DNA from: Gracilaria caudata | Taxonomy: Eukaryota; Rhodophyta; Florideophyceae; Gracilariales; Gracilariaceae | Direction: 5' to 3' | Assembly (NCBI GenBank): GCA_030374735.1 | Contig: JASCIV010000136.1 | Span: 1 to 40,947 of the forward strand | DNA length: 40,947 nt | Shown here: positions 1-9,484 of the stretch, piece by piece | Numbering within the stretch: position 1 is the first letter of the stretch | How the letters are laid out: each line of letters opens with the position of its first letter | Position numbers and translations under genes: made by a program | The notes under the pieces: model-generated | What the model saw: the letters and a program-made list of their open reading frames with translations, nothing else | Told to the model about the DNA's origin: nothing | Database searches by the model: none

Positions 1-1337
1 GGACGGCCTCTTCATCAAAATCAACATTGAGGCTATCGTTTTTGAAATTGCAACTTATAATTTCTCATGCAAATTATATGGCGAACAGTTAATCATCATG
101 ACTATGGACTGTCAAAGAGTATGAAAACTCAACTTCTACACCACCTTTGCAAGTCGTCGTAATACGAGAGTCGTGCTGCCATGGAATTGGCAGTAATCTA
201 CTAACATTAGCAATGTTAGATTGCACTGCAATTTAGTAGCTACTGACAATACATTTAGTGTAACATTACGCGGTCGATGCGACGTATTCTCAGCATAAGC
301 GCCGTAGAATCGACTTCGCCCGAGAGACCTTCATGTTTTAAAGGTTCTCGCGGTGCATCATGCTGTAAACCAAAAGAACGAGAGGTCTGATAGAACTGAG
401 TGCCTCCCTTCACCGTGCTGTGCTGTGCGAAGCTGAAGCTACAGGTACTGGTCCAACTTCCAATGGAGTGAAATCAATCTTGGCAATGTACCAATGCTGT
501 GAACCCCATCTAATCCATACGCTCATGCACCTATGCTATCCAAACGTTGTCTATCCTTGAAGCCCCGTTTCGCACAGGATTTCGACACGCTAAGGGCCCC
601 ATCAGAAGTGAAGATATATATCTTTCACAATCCTTTGTAATCGCACACCTTGCCTGAGGATATATTCGCTGCTGATGTACTATTGTACTAGGTCCTGAAA
701 CGCAGGTTGAAAAATAGGTCAGAGCCCAAAGCCCTCAGGGCCCCAACACATACTACCAATACAACGCCATCTTCTTCCGGCTACAGGTGTAGCAAAACAG
801 AATTTATCTCTGTTGAGATTGAAAAAGCGTGCGTTTCATGATCTACTCTGGCTCAAAACAGTGACGAAAACAAATGGTAGGCGTCTCAACATTAGCACGG
901 GCTTCCTTCGTGAGGCCCTGCTGTGTGTCCCTGGATACGGAACAGATCATGTCCGACCAGTAACTTGCTCCGCACTTCTGCGTCCCAGAATCTCCCGCGA
1001 AGCAAAACTCTTCTGGATTGACGCTTTGTAAAGAGGAAAGCCAGTACTTTTTCAGTCCAGTTTCGTGAACCTGAAAGATACTGGACTCCATTGGAGACCC
1101 GAACGCTGATCTTTTTCGCTTCCCTGATAAAAAGGACGAGAGGCGCACCACGTAAAGGAGGATCGCATGTGTCCTTGTGATATCTGGGGCATATGATCCA
1201 AGAGAATTCCATTCAAAACGTTTTCTCTTTCTGTTATGGACCTGAAACTGTTGTTGACATGTCCTTCTGAAGCGATACTTAAGCTGTTGCTCTCACATCC
1301 GATATCATTCTATTGCAGACCATCGGGAGATTGAACC
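1..1337. other. Non-coding stretch, nothing recognisable
   Basis: Only short open frames are present (the longest, near 843-1212, overlap one another on the minus strand and mostly lack an ATG context). I see no RNA gene, no long repeat and no protein family signature. The last part presumably includes the former promoter of the decayed secreted-protein gene that begins at 1338. Confidence 0.5.
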
Positions 1338-1936
1338 ATGGCGAGCATTGGGCTCCTCACGCCGTTTCTTCTCCGCCTCTTAGTTCTCACTCTAATTGTG
1401 CGAGAAAGTTTCGCTCAGTGTCCGGAGCTGCAAATGAATGCCAGAACTCACAATGCGAGGTAGTTCGATGCTCACTCTTCGAAGACATTCTCCCTGACAT
1501 AATCACCTTGACCGGATATGGTTGCGTACCGAAGCCGACTCCCACTCCCACGCCAACACCCACTCCCCCGCCAATACACACTCCCACGCCAACACCCACT
1601 CCCTCGCCAACACCCACTCCCTCGCCAACACCCACTCCCTCGCCAACACCCACTCCCTCGCCAACACCCACTCCTTCGCCAACACCCACTCCCTCGCCAA
1701 CACCACCAGTAAAGTGGGAGAATGGATGTGGAGAAGTCTATTGGGATCCTCATGTTCAAACTCTTGATTCGCAAACACTATTCGTGCATGGCCAGAGGTG
1801 AAGTGATTCTAGCAACCTCGGAAGAAGTTTCGCAGTAGAGAGCGAGATTCTTGTTTTAACGACAAAGAAGCTCTAACATCCAGCATGTCGATGGGCGGTT
1901 CTTTCTCCAACGCATCATTTCGTCCGGCTGGTAAGT
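1338..1936 (+). pseudogene. Decayed secreted protein gene: signal peptide, Pro/Thr/Ser repeat, VWD-like remnant
   Basis: An ATG at 1338 in a strong initiation context (ACCATGG) opens 41 codons that look like a textbook signal peptide: MASIGLLTPFLLRLLVLTLI, then a small-residue cleavage region ending FAQC. This frame stops at 1461. Another frame continues with a Cys-containing segment (residues like ECQNSQCEVVRC), a long PTPSPT repeat, and then WDPHVQTLD...FVHG. The last piece resembles the start of a von Willebrand factor type D domain (GDPH-x-x-T-x-D-G...). The VWD-like reading then continues in a different frame (RGEVILATSEE, 1791-1823) and returns to the earlier frame (FAVESEILVLTT, about 1829-1864) before stopping. 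At least three frame changes are needed, and I see no spliceable introns at these points. I therefore call a pseudogene or a sequence with indel errors. The family is inferred from short motifs only. An intact relative would be an extracellular or cell-wall protein. Confidence 0.5.
1538..1706 (+). repeat. 18-bp minisatellite encoding PTPSPT units
   Basis: About nine tandem copies of an 18-bp unit (cccactccctcgccaaca and close variants) lie here. The early copies vary (cacgcc, cccgcc); the later ones are nearly identical. Because 18 is a multiple of three, every reading frame on both strands stays open, which explains the repetitive open frames on the minus strand. In the sense frame it encodes a Pro/Thr/Ser linker like those between domains of secreted proteins. 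It is likely to vary in length between strains. Confidence 0.9.
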
Positions 1937-2289
1937 AGTGTATTTCTGCCTGCACTTCTCGGCGTCGAGACCAAAGTATCCCTCAACCGCCCACTCATTC
2001 GGCTCAGCACATTTGTATCCATATTAGCATGAGATCATACTATGTGAGAATTCGACAAGACACGATTGTGCTTTGTTTTTCTCTCTCTCGTTTACGAAAC
2101 GCGCACGCCAGTTCCGTGTTGCGCGCGGGTTTGCTAAACACCCAACACCTTACTCGTACTGTACTACAGTACACGGCGGCGGCTGTGAACCGCAGGCGCC
2201 TCATGGGTGCCCAAAACGGCCTTGCATAACGTAGGGCCCCTTTCATTTTTCCATTAAAAGCTCTCTCTCCCCTTCTTCTTCCTCCGATC
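1937..2289. other. Intergenic; upstream region of the rhodanese gene
   Basis: No gene is seen. The final 30 bases before the next start codon are strongly pyrimidine-rich (tctctctccccttcttcttcc), which fits a short 5' leader. Confidence 0.4.
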
Positions 2290-3198
2290 ATGCCGATCTC
2301 CCTCTTTTATCACTATTCCGATCTTGATAATTTGCCATGCATTGCCCGGGACGTGCTAAGGTTTGGAAATGAGCACAATTTAGCCGGAAGAATCCGTATA
2401 AGCCCTGAAGGCATCAACGGCACGTTTGGCGGCGCCAAGACCGCGGTCCAAGCCTTCCACGAGCTTATTTCAAGACTACTAAACAATGCCGATATTGATT
2501 TCAAGGTATCAAGCGGTAGTGCCAGGAATTTCCCTGAAGGATGGAAGGTTCGTATTTGCAAGGAATTAGTGACGATGGGGATCTCACCTGAAAAGGCTTC
2601 ATGGAAACAAGCGGCGCCGCATTTAGCACCCGAACAGTTCCGGGAAGAACTTCTCAATCAATCGAGAAAGCAGAATCTGGTTGTAATCGATGTTCGCAAC
2701 CAGTATGAATCTGCAATCGGCAGATTCAAGGGAGCAGTTCTACCCCCTATACGCCAGTTTTCCGACTTTCCTTGTTATGTTCGCGACAACAAGCACTTGT
2801 TTGAAGGGCAGCGGATACTAATGTACTGCACGGGTGGAATTCGATGTGAACGAGCGTCTGCATTCCTTTCCAGCATTGGAGTAGCTGAATCTGTGGCACA
2901 ATTGCGCGGCGGGATCGACCGTTTCTTGAACCGATTTCCCGACGGCGGTGATGTGTTTGAAGGCAAGAATTTAGTATTCGATACGAGAATGGTACAACCA
3001 ATAAGTACGTCAACCATTGTCGGTCGTTGTTTTGTATGCTCCTCCGAATGGGATGACTACTCGAATAATGTAAGGTGCTCCTACTGTAGATCAAGGGTTC
3101 TTATATGCACACATCACGACTGTCTGAAGGTTTTCACGGAGGACAGGAACGGGTTGTGTGCAGGATGCTACGGTCTGGAAAAGAACTGTGGAGCATGA
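2290..3198 (+). CDS. Rhodanese-domain protein, TrhO/TSTD2 (UPF0176) family
   Basis: This 302-residue single-exon gene starts at ATG 2290. The N-terminal ~90 residues form an acylphosphatase-like module typical of the family (LAGRIRISPEGINGTFGG, about residues 31-48). A rhodanese domain follows, with VVIDVRNQYE near residues 131-140 and the active-site loop CTGGIRCE, in which Cys180 is the expected persulfide-carrying cysteine. The C-terminus (about 245-300) is a cysteine-rich segment with CxxC pairs (CFVC, CSYC, CAGC) that probably binds zinc. Bacterial TrhO hydroxylates uridine-34 of tRNA; animal TSTD2 relatives share the same layout. Size and domain order match the family. A tRNA-modifying role is inferred from bacteria. 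I see no clear targeting peptide, so the compartment is unknown. Confidence 0.88.
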   Translation: MPISLFYHYSDLDNLPCIARDVLRFGNEHNLAGRIRISPEGINGTFGGAKTAVQAFHELISRLLNNADIDFKVSSGSARNFPEGWKVRICKELVTMGISPEKASWKQAAPHLAPEQFREELLNQSRKQNLVVIDVRNQYESAIGRFKGAVLPPIRQFSDFPCYVRDNKHLFEGQRILMYCTGGIRCERASAFLSSIGVAESVAQLRGGIDRFLNRFPDGGDVFEGKNLVFDTRMVQPISTSTIVGRCFVCSSEWDDYSNNVRCSYCRSRVLICTHHDCLKVFTEDRNGLCAGCYGLEKNCGA

Positions 3199-4288
3199 CG
3201 AAGCCGAAGCTCTTGCTCTTTTAAAGCACAGCGTGTGATTATCAGTGATTCATTCCTTAGAACCACCGAGCACGCATAAGGGTCGAATTTGTTTTCGTTT
3301 ACCTGGTAGGCATTCTGACTTAGTGGAGTGCTCAGCCGTGTTTTTCATAGCGTTCTCACAAGAATCGTCAGAGACTTTCGTCTGGGTTCAGTGACTACGC
3401 GGCATGCAGATATAAGATAATTGTGACTTTCCCAGAGTGCATCGCCTGGGTGCGGCCAACGTCTCCTTGCTTGCCTCGCTCCCCGTATGCTGTGGGGTCT
3501 AAAACCGAACAGAAATGCTTTGCGATCTGGACCACACAGACCGGCTTTTCGATTGAATCCCCTTCTACTATCGAATAACGCGGATGTGTACTGCGAAAGC
3601 GTCCTGAAGAGGACAAGGCCTGCGGGACACCATGACTTCAAAAAGCCGTTGAAAAGTTGGCGTTGCAGTTCGCACTCTATGAAGGTTAATGCCAACACGT
3701 AGTTGACCGTGAATGCTGGCAGAACGGATGGCCTGTGAGTCTCTTTCAACGATTGGGTCATCCTTTTTGATCAACAGAGCTTTCACATGTTTGGGCCCGT
3801 GTGGTACAGAGGAAATTGCGGGTTTTCGCTCTGAGTGGATGTTGATATCGCTGACATTCGTCTGGGGTGTTGGCTTGCTCAAATTCCAGATCGTTTGCAC
3901 AGTGCAGGGAGTTTGATCAAGGCGGCCGCAAGCTTTACTGAGCTGCCCTCATAGGATGAAACTCGTATGAAACGAGAAGTTGTCTCAATATCTGTTTGAT
4001 TAGTTGTTTGATGTACCTTCGTATGTTAGCTAAAACTGGGACAGCGCAAGCACGGAGATCGTTCTTGAGCACAACATAGCGCACATAGACTTTCAGCTGA
4101 CTGGCCCGTTCGCAGAGGCGGGTCCGGGGGTCACTAGATACTATGCCATCATTATTCAACATAGTCGCACGAAGAGAATATCCTTCTGGACGTTATTCCA
4201 CGTCGCTCGCACTCGCTGGGCTAACGGACGTTAACGGACGGTGATATCAGACAGAAGAACTGCTCTTACAGATACGACGTTACAAGAC
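3199..4288. other. Intergenic, no supported gene
   Basis: Several overlapping open frames of 70-140 codons occur on both strands (for example 3345-3761 and 3568-3900, minus), but none shows a family signature and they contradict one another. The sequence carries a small direct repeat (taacggacg twice, near 4221-4239). It probably includes the 3' end of the rhodanese transcript. Confidence 0.35.
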
Positions 4289-4585
4289 ATGGCAGCGGAA
4301 TCAAAAGTGTCTGCTCTGAACAAAGATAAAGCTCACATGGCGCACACTTCAGTGCAGGCCCAGACATTAGGCAGTTTTACGTTATCTGGCGTTACACACG
4401 TTTTGGAACGAGGGTCAGATGGCTGGAACCCCGCAACTCTGGTTGCCACGCTGAATCAAATTTGCATTCGAACGAGAGAGCTGTGCCTTTCGGTAGTACC
4501 CGTAGATCGCGAGCTTGTTGAACACACGAAGGAGTACACAAACGTTTCCAATCATTTGGTTAAAGAGTTATACATTCTCTACTAG
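4289..4585 (+). CDS. Possible small hypothetical protein
   Basis: An open frame runs through 4241-4585. The ATG at 4289 has the better initiation context (GACATGG) and would give a 98-residue hydrophilic protein beginning MAAESKVSALNKDKAH. I recognise no domain, signal peptide or membrane segment. The segment NPATLVATLNQI could form an amphipathic helix. It lies alone between two recognised genes, so it may be a real small gene, a remnant or a chance frame. Conservation would decide. Confidence 0.2.
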   Translation: MAAESKVSALNKDKAHMAHTSVQAQTLGSFTLSGVTHVLERGSDGWNPATLVATLNQICIRTRELCLSVVPVDRELVEHTKEYTNVSNHLVKELYILY

Positions 4586-5117
4586 ACCTAAGTATCTACC
4601 AGTTTCCAGCAGAGGGACAGAGACATGCGAGATACAAAAGTATGAGGATACCGCCCGGATATTATCGAAAAGAGTATGAGCGGATGCGTTTCGCACCCGA
4701 CTTCCGATACACGTCAGCAATGCTGACCCAGCATTGATCTGAATATACGTCCGAATTAACACAAAACAGGATACCCAAAAGCTTCTCGGAGCGCGAGGTG
4801 GTGAGCGTCCTCACCCACAAAAGGCGCCCGCCAAGCGCCGAAGCCATTGCGCGACAGCCACACAAAAGCCCACAGCGCAAAACAGAACGCAGCCGCACAA
4901 GATGTGCACTGCTGCAAAGACCACATACTCAATTTACATTCGGAAAACACAGGCATAAGCCTGCAACCAAGCACGTCATCCGCCAGTTAGCCACACACCA
5001 TCTCCCCCACCTCCAACCACCCACCCGCCAACCACCACCCGCCATTTTATCTCAGTCATTCAAAACGCTCACCTACGGTCATTGACAATATAGAGGCAAG
5101 CCGTGCATGAAAGGGCG
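4586..5117. other. Intergenic, 3' of GMPPB
   Basis: No gene is recognised. The region 4960-5060 is C-rich with many cac/ccacc runs (cholesterol-like low complexity at the base level only). It would lie downstream of the minus-strand GDP-mannose pyrophosphorylase and probably holds its 3' untranslated region. Confidence 0.35.
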
Positions 5118-6194
5118 TCACAACACGATAGTTCCAGGTTTCAGGCTGGACTTGACACTTTTGTGAGGCAGCACGATCGATGAATGAATGTGGAACTCAT
5201 TCTTGACAGTGACATCCTCTCCAAGAACAGAGCTCTCTTCAACACGCACCCAATTACCAATGCTGGACTCCCAGCCAATGATACTCTTCTCAATGAACGA
5301 GTGCATGCCGATCTTCGTTCCTTGCAGGATGGTGGAGCCCTTGATTCTTGTGCCATCGCCGATGACGCAGTTGGCACCGATGACCACATCCGGACCAATG
5401 GAGCAACCCTGACCGATCTTGGCTGTTGGATGTACCATGACGTTTCCGGTGTACCTCTCACCAGCCACGAGCGCCTCCGGGTCACGTTTCGACAGAGCGT
5501 TGAGCTTGAGAGACTGGCCGATCAGGTAATCCTTCGGTTGGCCGACATCAGCCCAGAAACCCTTCAGTTCCATGACGTATAGCAGGCCTTCGGCCGCCAT
5601 GGGAGGGAACACCTCTTTCTCAATGGAAGTGGGTCGCAGCTCAATGCGATCAAAGATATCCGGAGTGAGGTAGTAGATACCAGCGTTGATGAAGCGCGAG
5701 ATGAATTGTTTGGGCTTCTCGACAAAGTCCTTGATGCGACCGCTCTCCTCGTACAGAATGACTCCGAATTTGGACGGATCTTCGACGGGGGTGGCCATGA
5801 GCACGCCGGCAGCATTGGTTTTCTTCTGAAAGGCGATCATGTCAGCGAAAGGATACTCGCAGGAGACGTCAGAGTTGAGCACGAAGAAGGGCTCACCGTC
5901 GTTGAGGAAAGGTTCTGCCAGCTTGATGGGGCCAGCGGTGTCAAGCGGCTCGTTCTCCTGCGAGGTGGTGATTTTGATGCCCAGCTTGCTGGCCTGTTCC
6001 TTGAGGAAGGTCTGCATCTTCTCTGGCTGGTAGTTGACAGCCAGAACCACCTCTGTGACGCCGACAGCGACGAGCGCCTCGATCTGATGAAGGATCATGG
6101 GCTTGTTGCAGAAGTGCACGAGCGGCTTGGGCACGGACAGGGTGAGAGGACGGAGACGGGTGCCGTAGCCACCGACGAGAATTAAGGCCTTCAT
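5118..6194 (-). CDS. GMPPB: Mannose-1-phosphate guanylyltransferase (GDP-mannose pyrophosphorylase, GMPPB type)
   Basis: The enzyme makes GDP-mannose from mannose-1-phosphate and GTP in the cytosol, supplying N-glycans, GPI anchors, wall polysaccharides and ascorbate precursors. The ATG at 6194 gives 358 residues, the usual size, and starts directly with MKALILVGGYGTRLRPLT. That stretch contains the nucleotide-binding GGxGTRLRPLT loop and is followed by the PKPL signature. The N-terminal Rossmann-like transferase domain (to about residue 230) includes FVLNSDV and VEDPSKFGV. The C-terminal third is a left-handed beta-helix of hexapeptide repeats (IGQGCSIGPDVVIG, SSIGNWVRVEESSVLGEDV). Upstream codons without ATG stay open to a TTG at 6230, but family length supports 6194. 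A pyrimidine-rich run ending in GTGCAG just upstream could be a 3' splice site of a leader intron. Confidence 0.95.
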   Translation of the reverse strand: MKALILVGGYGTRLRPLTLSVPKPLVHFCNKPMILHQIEALVAVGVTEVVLAVNYQPEKMQTFLKEQASKLGIKITTSQENEPLDTAGPIKLAEPFLNDGEPFFVLNSDVSCEYPFADMIAFQKKTNAAGVLMATPVEDPSKFGVILYEESGRIKDFVEKPKQFISRFINAGIYYLTPDIFDRIELRPTSIEKEVFPPMAAEGLLYVMELKGFWADVGQPKDYLIGQSLKLNALSKRDPEALVAGERYTGNVMVHPTAKIGQGCSIGPDVVIGANCVIGDGTRIKGSTILQGTKIGMHSFIEKSIIGWESSIGNWVRVEESSVLGEDVTVKNEFHIHSSIVLPHKSVKSSLKPGTIVL

Positions 6195-6632
6195 GACGGA
6201 CTGCACGGGAAGAGACACAGACGGAAACAAGCACGACGGGGCGCGTCCAGGCGGGAGAGCGGCGAGTTGAGGTGCGAAACAGCAAGCGGAGAGCCGTCAA
6301 GGAACAGGGGAACAGCGCATTGCGACGTGGTGGCACAGCGCCTGTGTTAAATACAAGCCATTGAACGCCGAGCGAAGCAACTCGCGGCTGACAGTGCGCG
6401 TCTCCGCGCTCGCGGGCGCGCGTAGCGGCGCAGTTTGCTGACACCTGAGGCGCTTATGCGATGGGCCGTGGCCGAGATGCGGTGGCGCACATTGCCAACC
6501 GGCCATTGACAGCGCAGTGCTTACAAGCGTGCCGCTCCGCTCCGACACGAGCATCTCCGCGGGGCGACAACCGCCTACATCCAGCCGTTCGTGGTTTACG
6601 CGTGACTTACCGTTTGGCACCGTCTGTATCGT
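6195..6632. other. Region between GMPPB and TRAPPC2L, possible GMPPB leader intron
   Basis: Read on the minus strand, the 28 bases before the GMPPB start are pyrimidine-rich and end in cag, followed by tccgtcATG. A GTAAGT donor-like site occurs at about 6607-6612 (minus). If both are used, a ~410-nt intron would lie in the 5' leader. No coding gene is evident here. Confidence 0.35.
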
Positions 6633-7183
6633 CTACGCGCTGTGTGTGTTGAACTCATGCGCAATGCTTGCCATCCGCTGGTCGAAGCGCGTCGAACGTA
6701 GTGCATGGTGAGTGGGGGCGACGAGACAGTTCATCATGGCGACAACCACCGCCTCGTTCACGTGAGTGAGCGCGGCGCGCACGGTGGTGTCCGCTACGTC
6801 GTGTCCGTCGCGGATAACGATGAGCGATTTATGGATGGATTTGGTCACACTGCCGAACACACAAGTGCGTCCTACCACCGCTAGACAGCCTAGAAAACCG
6901 TCCGTCTCGCGCACGCTGGAGGGCGCGCGAGTGGTGGCCGGACTGATTCTTTCTTCCACCACGTCGAGCGAGTTGTATACCACCTCCTGCATCTGGATCC
7001 AACTTGTCTCGTCCGTCGGCTCTTTGCCACCGGAGAACATCCGAATGTACATGAGAGCGTTCTATGCGGAGTCGCGCGGTTAGCATTGATAACTGAGAGA
7101 TACGTTGCGCGCTGCTTTGTTCTTTCTCAACTTACGTTCGGTGCTATGATCGCGATGCACACGATTTGCGGGCGCTTGTTCAT
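6633..7183 (-). CDS. TRAPPC2L: TRAPP complex subunit 2-like protein (TRAPPC2L / Tca17), two exons
   Basis: Exon 1 (7183-7136) encodes MNKRPQIVCIAIIAPN and ends at a GTAAGT donor. Exon 2 (7061-6633) resumes with NALMYIRMFSGGKEP. The join is in frame and reproduces the family start, a hydrophobic beta strand followed by PLYIR-like residues. Downstream the family core is present: VYNSLDVVEERI, GFLGCLAVVGRTCVFGSVT, then KSLIVIRD, and a C-terminal helix with ALRSTRFDQRMASIA. The spliced protein is 158 residues, slightly longer than human TRAPPC2L (about 140); the extra residues lie mostly in the loop after EERISPATTR. The longin-like fold belongs to TRAPP tethers of ER-Golgi and Golgi traffic, which activate Rab1/Rab11-type GTPases. 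The identification rests on recalled alignment with human TRAPPC2L and is strong over the whole length. Confidence 0.85.
7062..7135 (-). other. Spliceosomal intron of TRAPPC2L (74 nt)
   Basis: On the minus strand the intron begins GTAAGT and ends ATAG. A GCTAAC branch-point-like sequence lies about 20 nt before the acceptor. Removing it restores the conserved N-terminal beta strand of the protein. Confidence 0.85.
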
Positions 7184-7823
7184 GGCGCGTCTGCTCAGTG
7201 CGTCTCGCGGCGCCGATGTTGGCACACGACGCCCGTTGTATGTTTGCTCCATTGTTGTTGATGTTATCCTGCCACAGCTTGTCCGAGCGGTACCGTGGTA
7301 CCGTCGTAGATACGCTGCAGGCCTTGCACAAGGCTTTGAGCGTGCCGCACGCGCACCGCCTCGCTCCTCAGAAGTCGTTGTGACAGCTATCGTCGTGACA
7401 TCATGTCCTCTTGTCATAACTCGCTCTCGCGTCCATCCGCCACTGGCCGCGCAACTCCTCTGGAAGCGCCGTGCATCTTCTACTGCAGGAGGATAACCTT
7501 TTGTTATGCTTTAAACAGCTTGCTTTATGTTCCTAGTCCACTCTCTTTCAACTCAAAAATTTCGGTATCCTCGAGCAAACCGCGTCCAGCTTTGAAATCG
7601 GTACATAAAATCATGAAAGCTCTTACGAGAGCACGAGAGCGCTCACTTCTCTGCAAAACTTTTGTAGACCATCCCAGCTATGAACTACTTCACATGTGTG
7701 TTTATCCATCTTATCTTCATACATCTTGCCATCACCAAGCTTGAAACTCCACAAGTTATCATGCTTCTAAGAAGCACTCGCATACCGCATTCGAAACTGT
7801 GAAAACTGCAACAAACCAACATC
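7184..7823. promoter_or_regulatory. Divergent intergenic region between TRAPPC2L and the NT-C2 gene
   Basis: These 640 bases separate the start of minus-strand TRAPPC2L from the start of the plus-strand NT-C2 gene, so both promoters should lie here. A short tandem ggtaccgt repeat sits near 7289-7303. Overlapping open frames on both strands (for example 7403-7744) show no family features. Confidence 0.4.
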
Positions 7824-9425
7824 ATGGCCCAGAGAGTCAAAGACTTGATAAAACGTTCTGGTTCGAAGATTGCAGCTCCGCAAGGCTCTGTCAAGCACAT
7901 TGGAACCACTCCATATCGTTTTCGAATCGACATTTTTGTATCCATCGTAGAGAGGGTTCAGAATGCCGCGCAAATCTGCGTAACTTGCGAACGCAGAGGA
8001 AATCGTCACGCAACACCGCTTGTAAATGTGCTTAATGGAAAGGCCGAGATAGGACACACCATAACCTTAGAATGCACGTTGTTTCGAAAGACGCCGAAGA
8101 ATGCAAAGAATGCAGCCGCTGCGGCAACGCCTGCTTCCGCCCCCACTGATAACTCTGAGCTTCATTTTGACGAGAAATTGGCGAAGATTGTGCTGAGAAA
8201 GGGGGCTGTTGATGGGAAAGCCATGGGTAAGATATCTGTTGACTTTGCAAAATACATCAAGGGAACCACCAGTACTGTGTTTGCCGACCTCACTTTGTCC
8301 AATGGTTCTATTGTCATCACCAAGATTGAAGCCACAATGCTGCACATTGGGAAGAAATCAAAGAACGGATCTCGTGCTGGTTCGGATACCTTGTCTGAGA
8401 TCACTGAGGTGTACAGGGATGACGATTCCCTTTTCGGAGACTGTGACACCCAAGATCTTGGTGATCTTGAACACGTCACCAGGTCACCCAACAATCTGCA
8501 TGGGACTTTCTCTTCCGATTCTGCTATGAGCCCGTCTTCAACTGTCACGCTTAACGACTCGCCGAGGAAATTGGCTTCCATGGGCAAAGCAGCCACTTTT
8601 GTTGGCAGTGTTCCAAACAGACAACAATCGCTCACTTCTGACTCTGTCAACAGTCTGGAATCTTCGCCTGAGCTGTCGGCAGCGGAGCATGCCAAACGTG
8701 GAAATGCGCAAAGTGCGATGAAGGAAAGTCCTTCCTTGAGAGACAAGATAAAGACCAAGTTGAAAGATCGGAAAGGAACGAAAAAGCCCAAAGAAGACAA
8801 GTCCGAAGAAGCCAAGTCAAGAACCATTCCATCAAGCAAAAGCTCCGTGGGCACAGCCTCGAAGCGCGAGAGGGAAAAACTTGTCATTCCTCCAGAATTA
8901 CTCTCTGAATTGAAGGAACTCAAAGCCCAGATCCATGCGCTGAAAAAGGAAAACACTAAGTTGAAGAGCACAAATAAGAACGCTCACGAAGAGATAAACG
9001 CGCTCAAGGCTGACTTACAAGCACGAGAACTGGATTTGGAAGACGAAAAGAGCAAGTCGGTTAGGGGACATAAGCCTGTTGGGACTTCTGCCGCACCGGA
9101 GCTCTCCAACACCATCAAGGAAAAGGATAGACGAATAGCCGAACTCGAAGCCCAGAACGAAAGCCTTTTGGAAGAGCTCGAGGAGAATCACGAGCAGCAA
9201 GTTGAGTCTGTCAGGTCAAACGAGGTGAGCACCAACGCAATCAGAGACCTCAAGAAGAAAATCGAAGAGCTTGAGGTAGCTCTCAGAAGAGAACCGCGTT
9301 TTTTGGATGTCGTGAACGAGTTGAAGGTGACGAAAGTATCTCTAGCGTTGGCGAACATGGAAAAGGAACAGGCCTTGTTTCAAATGCAAGCTATGCAACA
9401 CAAGCTTGGAATCATCACCGAGTAG
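7824..9425 (+). CDS. NT-C2 domain and coiled-coil protein (EEIG1/EHBP1 N-terminal C2 family)
   Basis: This 533-residue single-exon gene has ATG 7824 in good context (ATCATGG). About residues 30-180 match an N-terminal C2 (NT-C2) domain: YRFRIDIFVSIVERVQ, later HTITLECTLFRKT, a linker, FDEKLAKIVLRKG, then GKISVDFAKYIKG and a closing strand ITKIEATML. A Ser/Thr-rich, probably disordered middle (190-310) precedes a Lys-rich basic patch. The C-terminal part (about 355-525) is a long coiled coil (LKELKAQIHALKKENTKLKS and further heptads). Proteins of this type in animals and plants link membranes to actin or organelle movement, so a membrane-associated scaffold is a reasonable inference. No catalytic motif is present. 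It converges tail-to-tail with the RINT1-like gene, 59 bp away. Confidence 0.8.
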   Translation: MAQRVKDLIKRSGSKIAAPQGSVKHIGTTPYRFRIDIFVSIVERVQNAAQICVTCERRGNRHATPLVNVLNGKAEIGHTITLECTLFRKTPKNAKNAAAAATPASAPTDNSELHFDEKLAKIVLRKGAVDGKAMGKISVDFAKYIKGTTSTVFADLTLSNGSIVITKIEATMLHIGKKSKNGSRAGSDTLSEITEVYRDDDSLFGDCDTQDLGDLEHVTRSPNNLHGTFSSDSAMSPSSTVTLNDSPRKLASMGKAATFVGSVPNRQQSLTSDSVNSLESSPELSAAEHAKRGNAQSAMKESPSLRDKIKTKLKDRKGTKKPKEDKSEEAKSRTIPSSKSSVGTASKREREKLVIPPELLSELKELKAQIHALKKENTKLKSTNKNAHEEINALKADLQARELDLEDEKSKSVRGHKPVGTSAAPELSNTIKEKDRRIAELEAQNESLLEELEENHEQQVESVRSNEVSTNAIRDLKKKIEELEVALRREPRFLDVVNELKVTKVSLALANMEKEQALFQMQAMQHKLGIITE

Positions 9426-9484
9426 TGCTTCTCACGAGAACGTAAGGGATAAACTTTTGTTTAGTCACAGCCATTGTATCTATG

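Noticed and set aside
1387..1778. Long minus-strand frames rich in Gly-Val-Gly-Glu or Trp-Arg-Gly-Ser
   Set aside because: They are the antisense reading of the 18-bp minisatellite, which keeps all frames open; no start context or family.
3345..3900. Minus-strand frames that at first glance resembled pieces of a retrotransposon polyprotein
   Set aside because: No reverse transcriptase or integrase motif could be found in any frame, and the apparent resemblance does not extend beyond a few residues.
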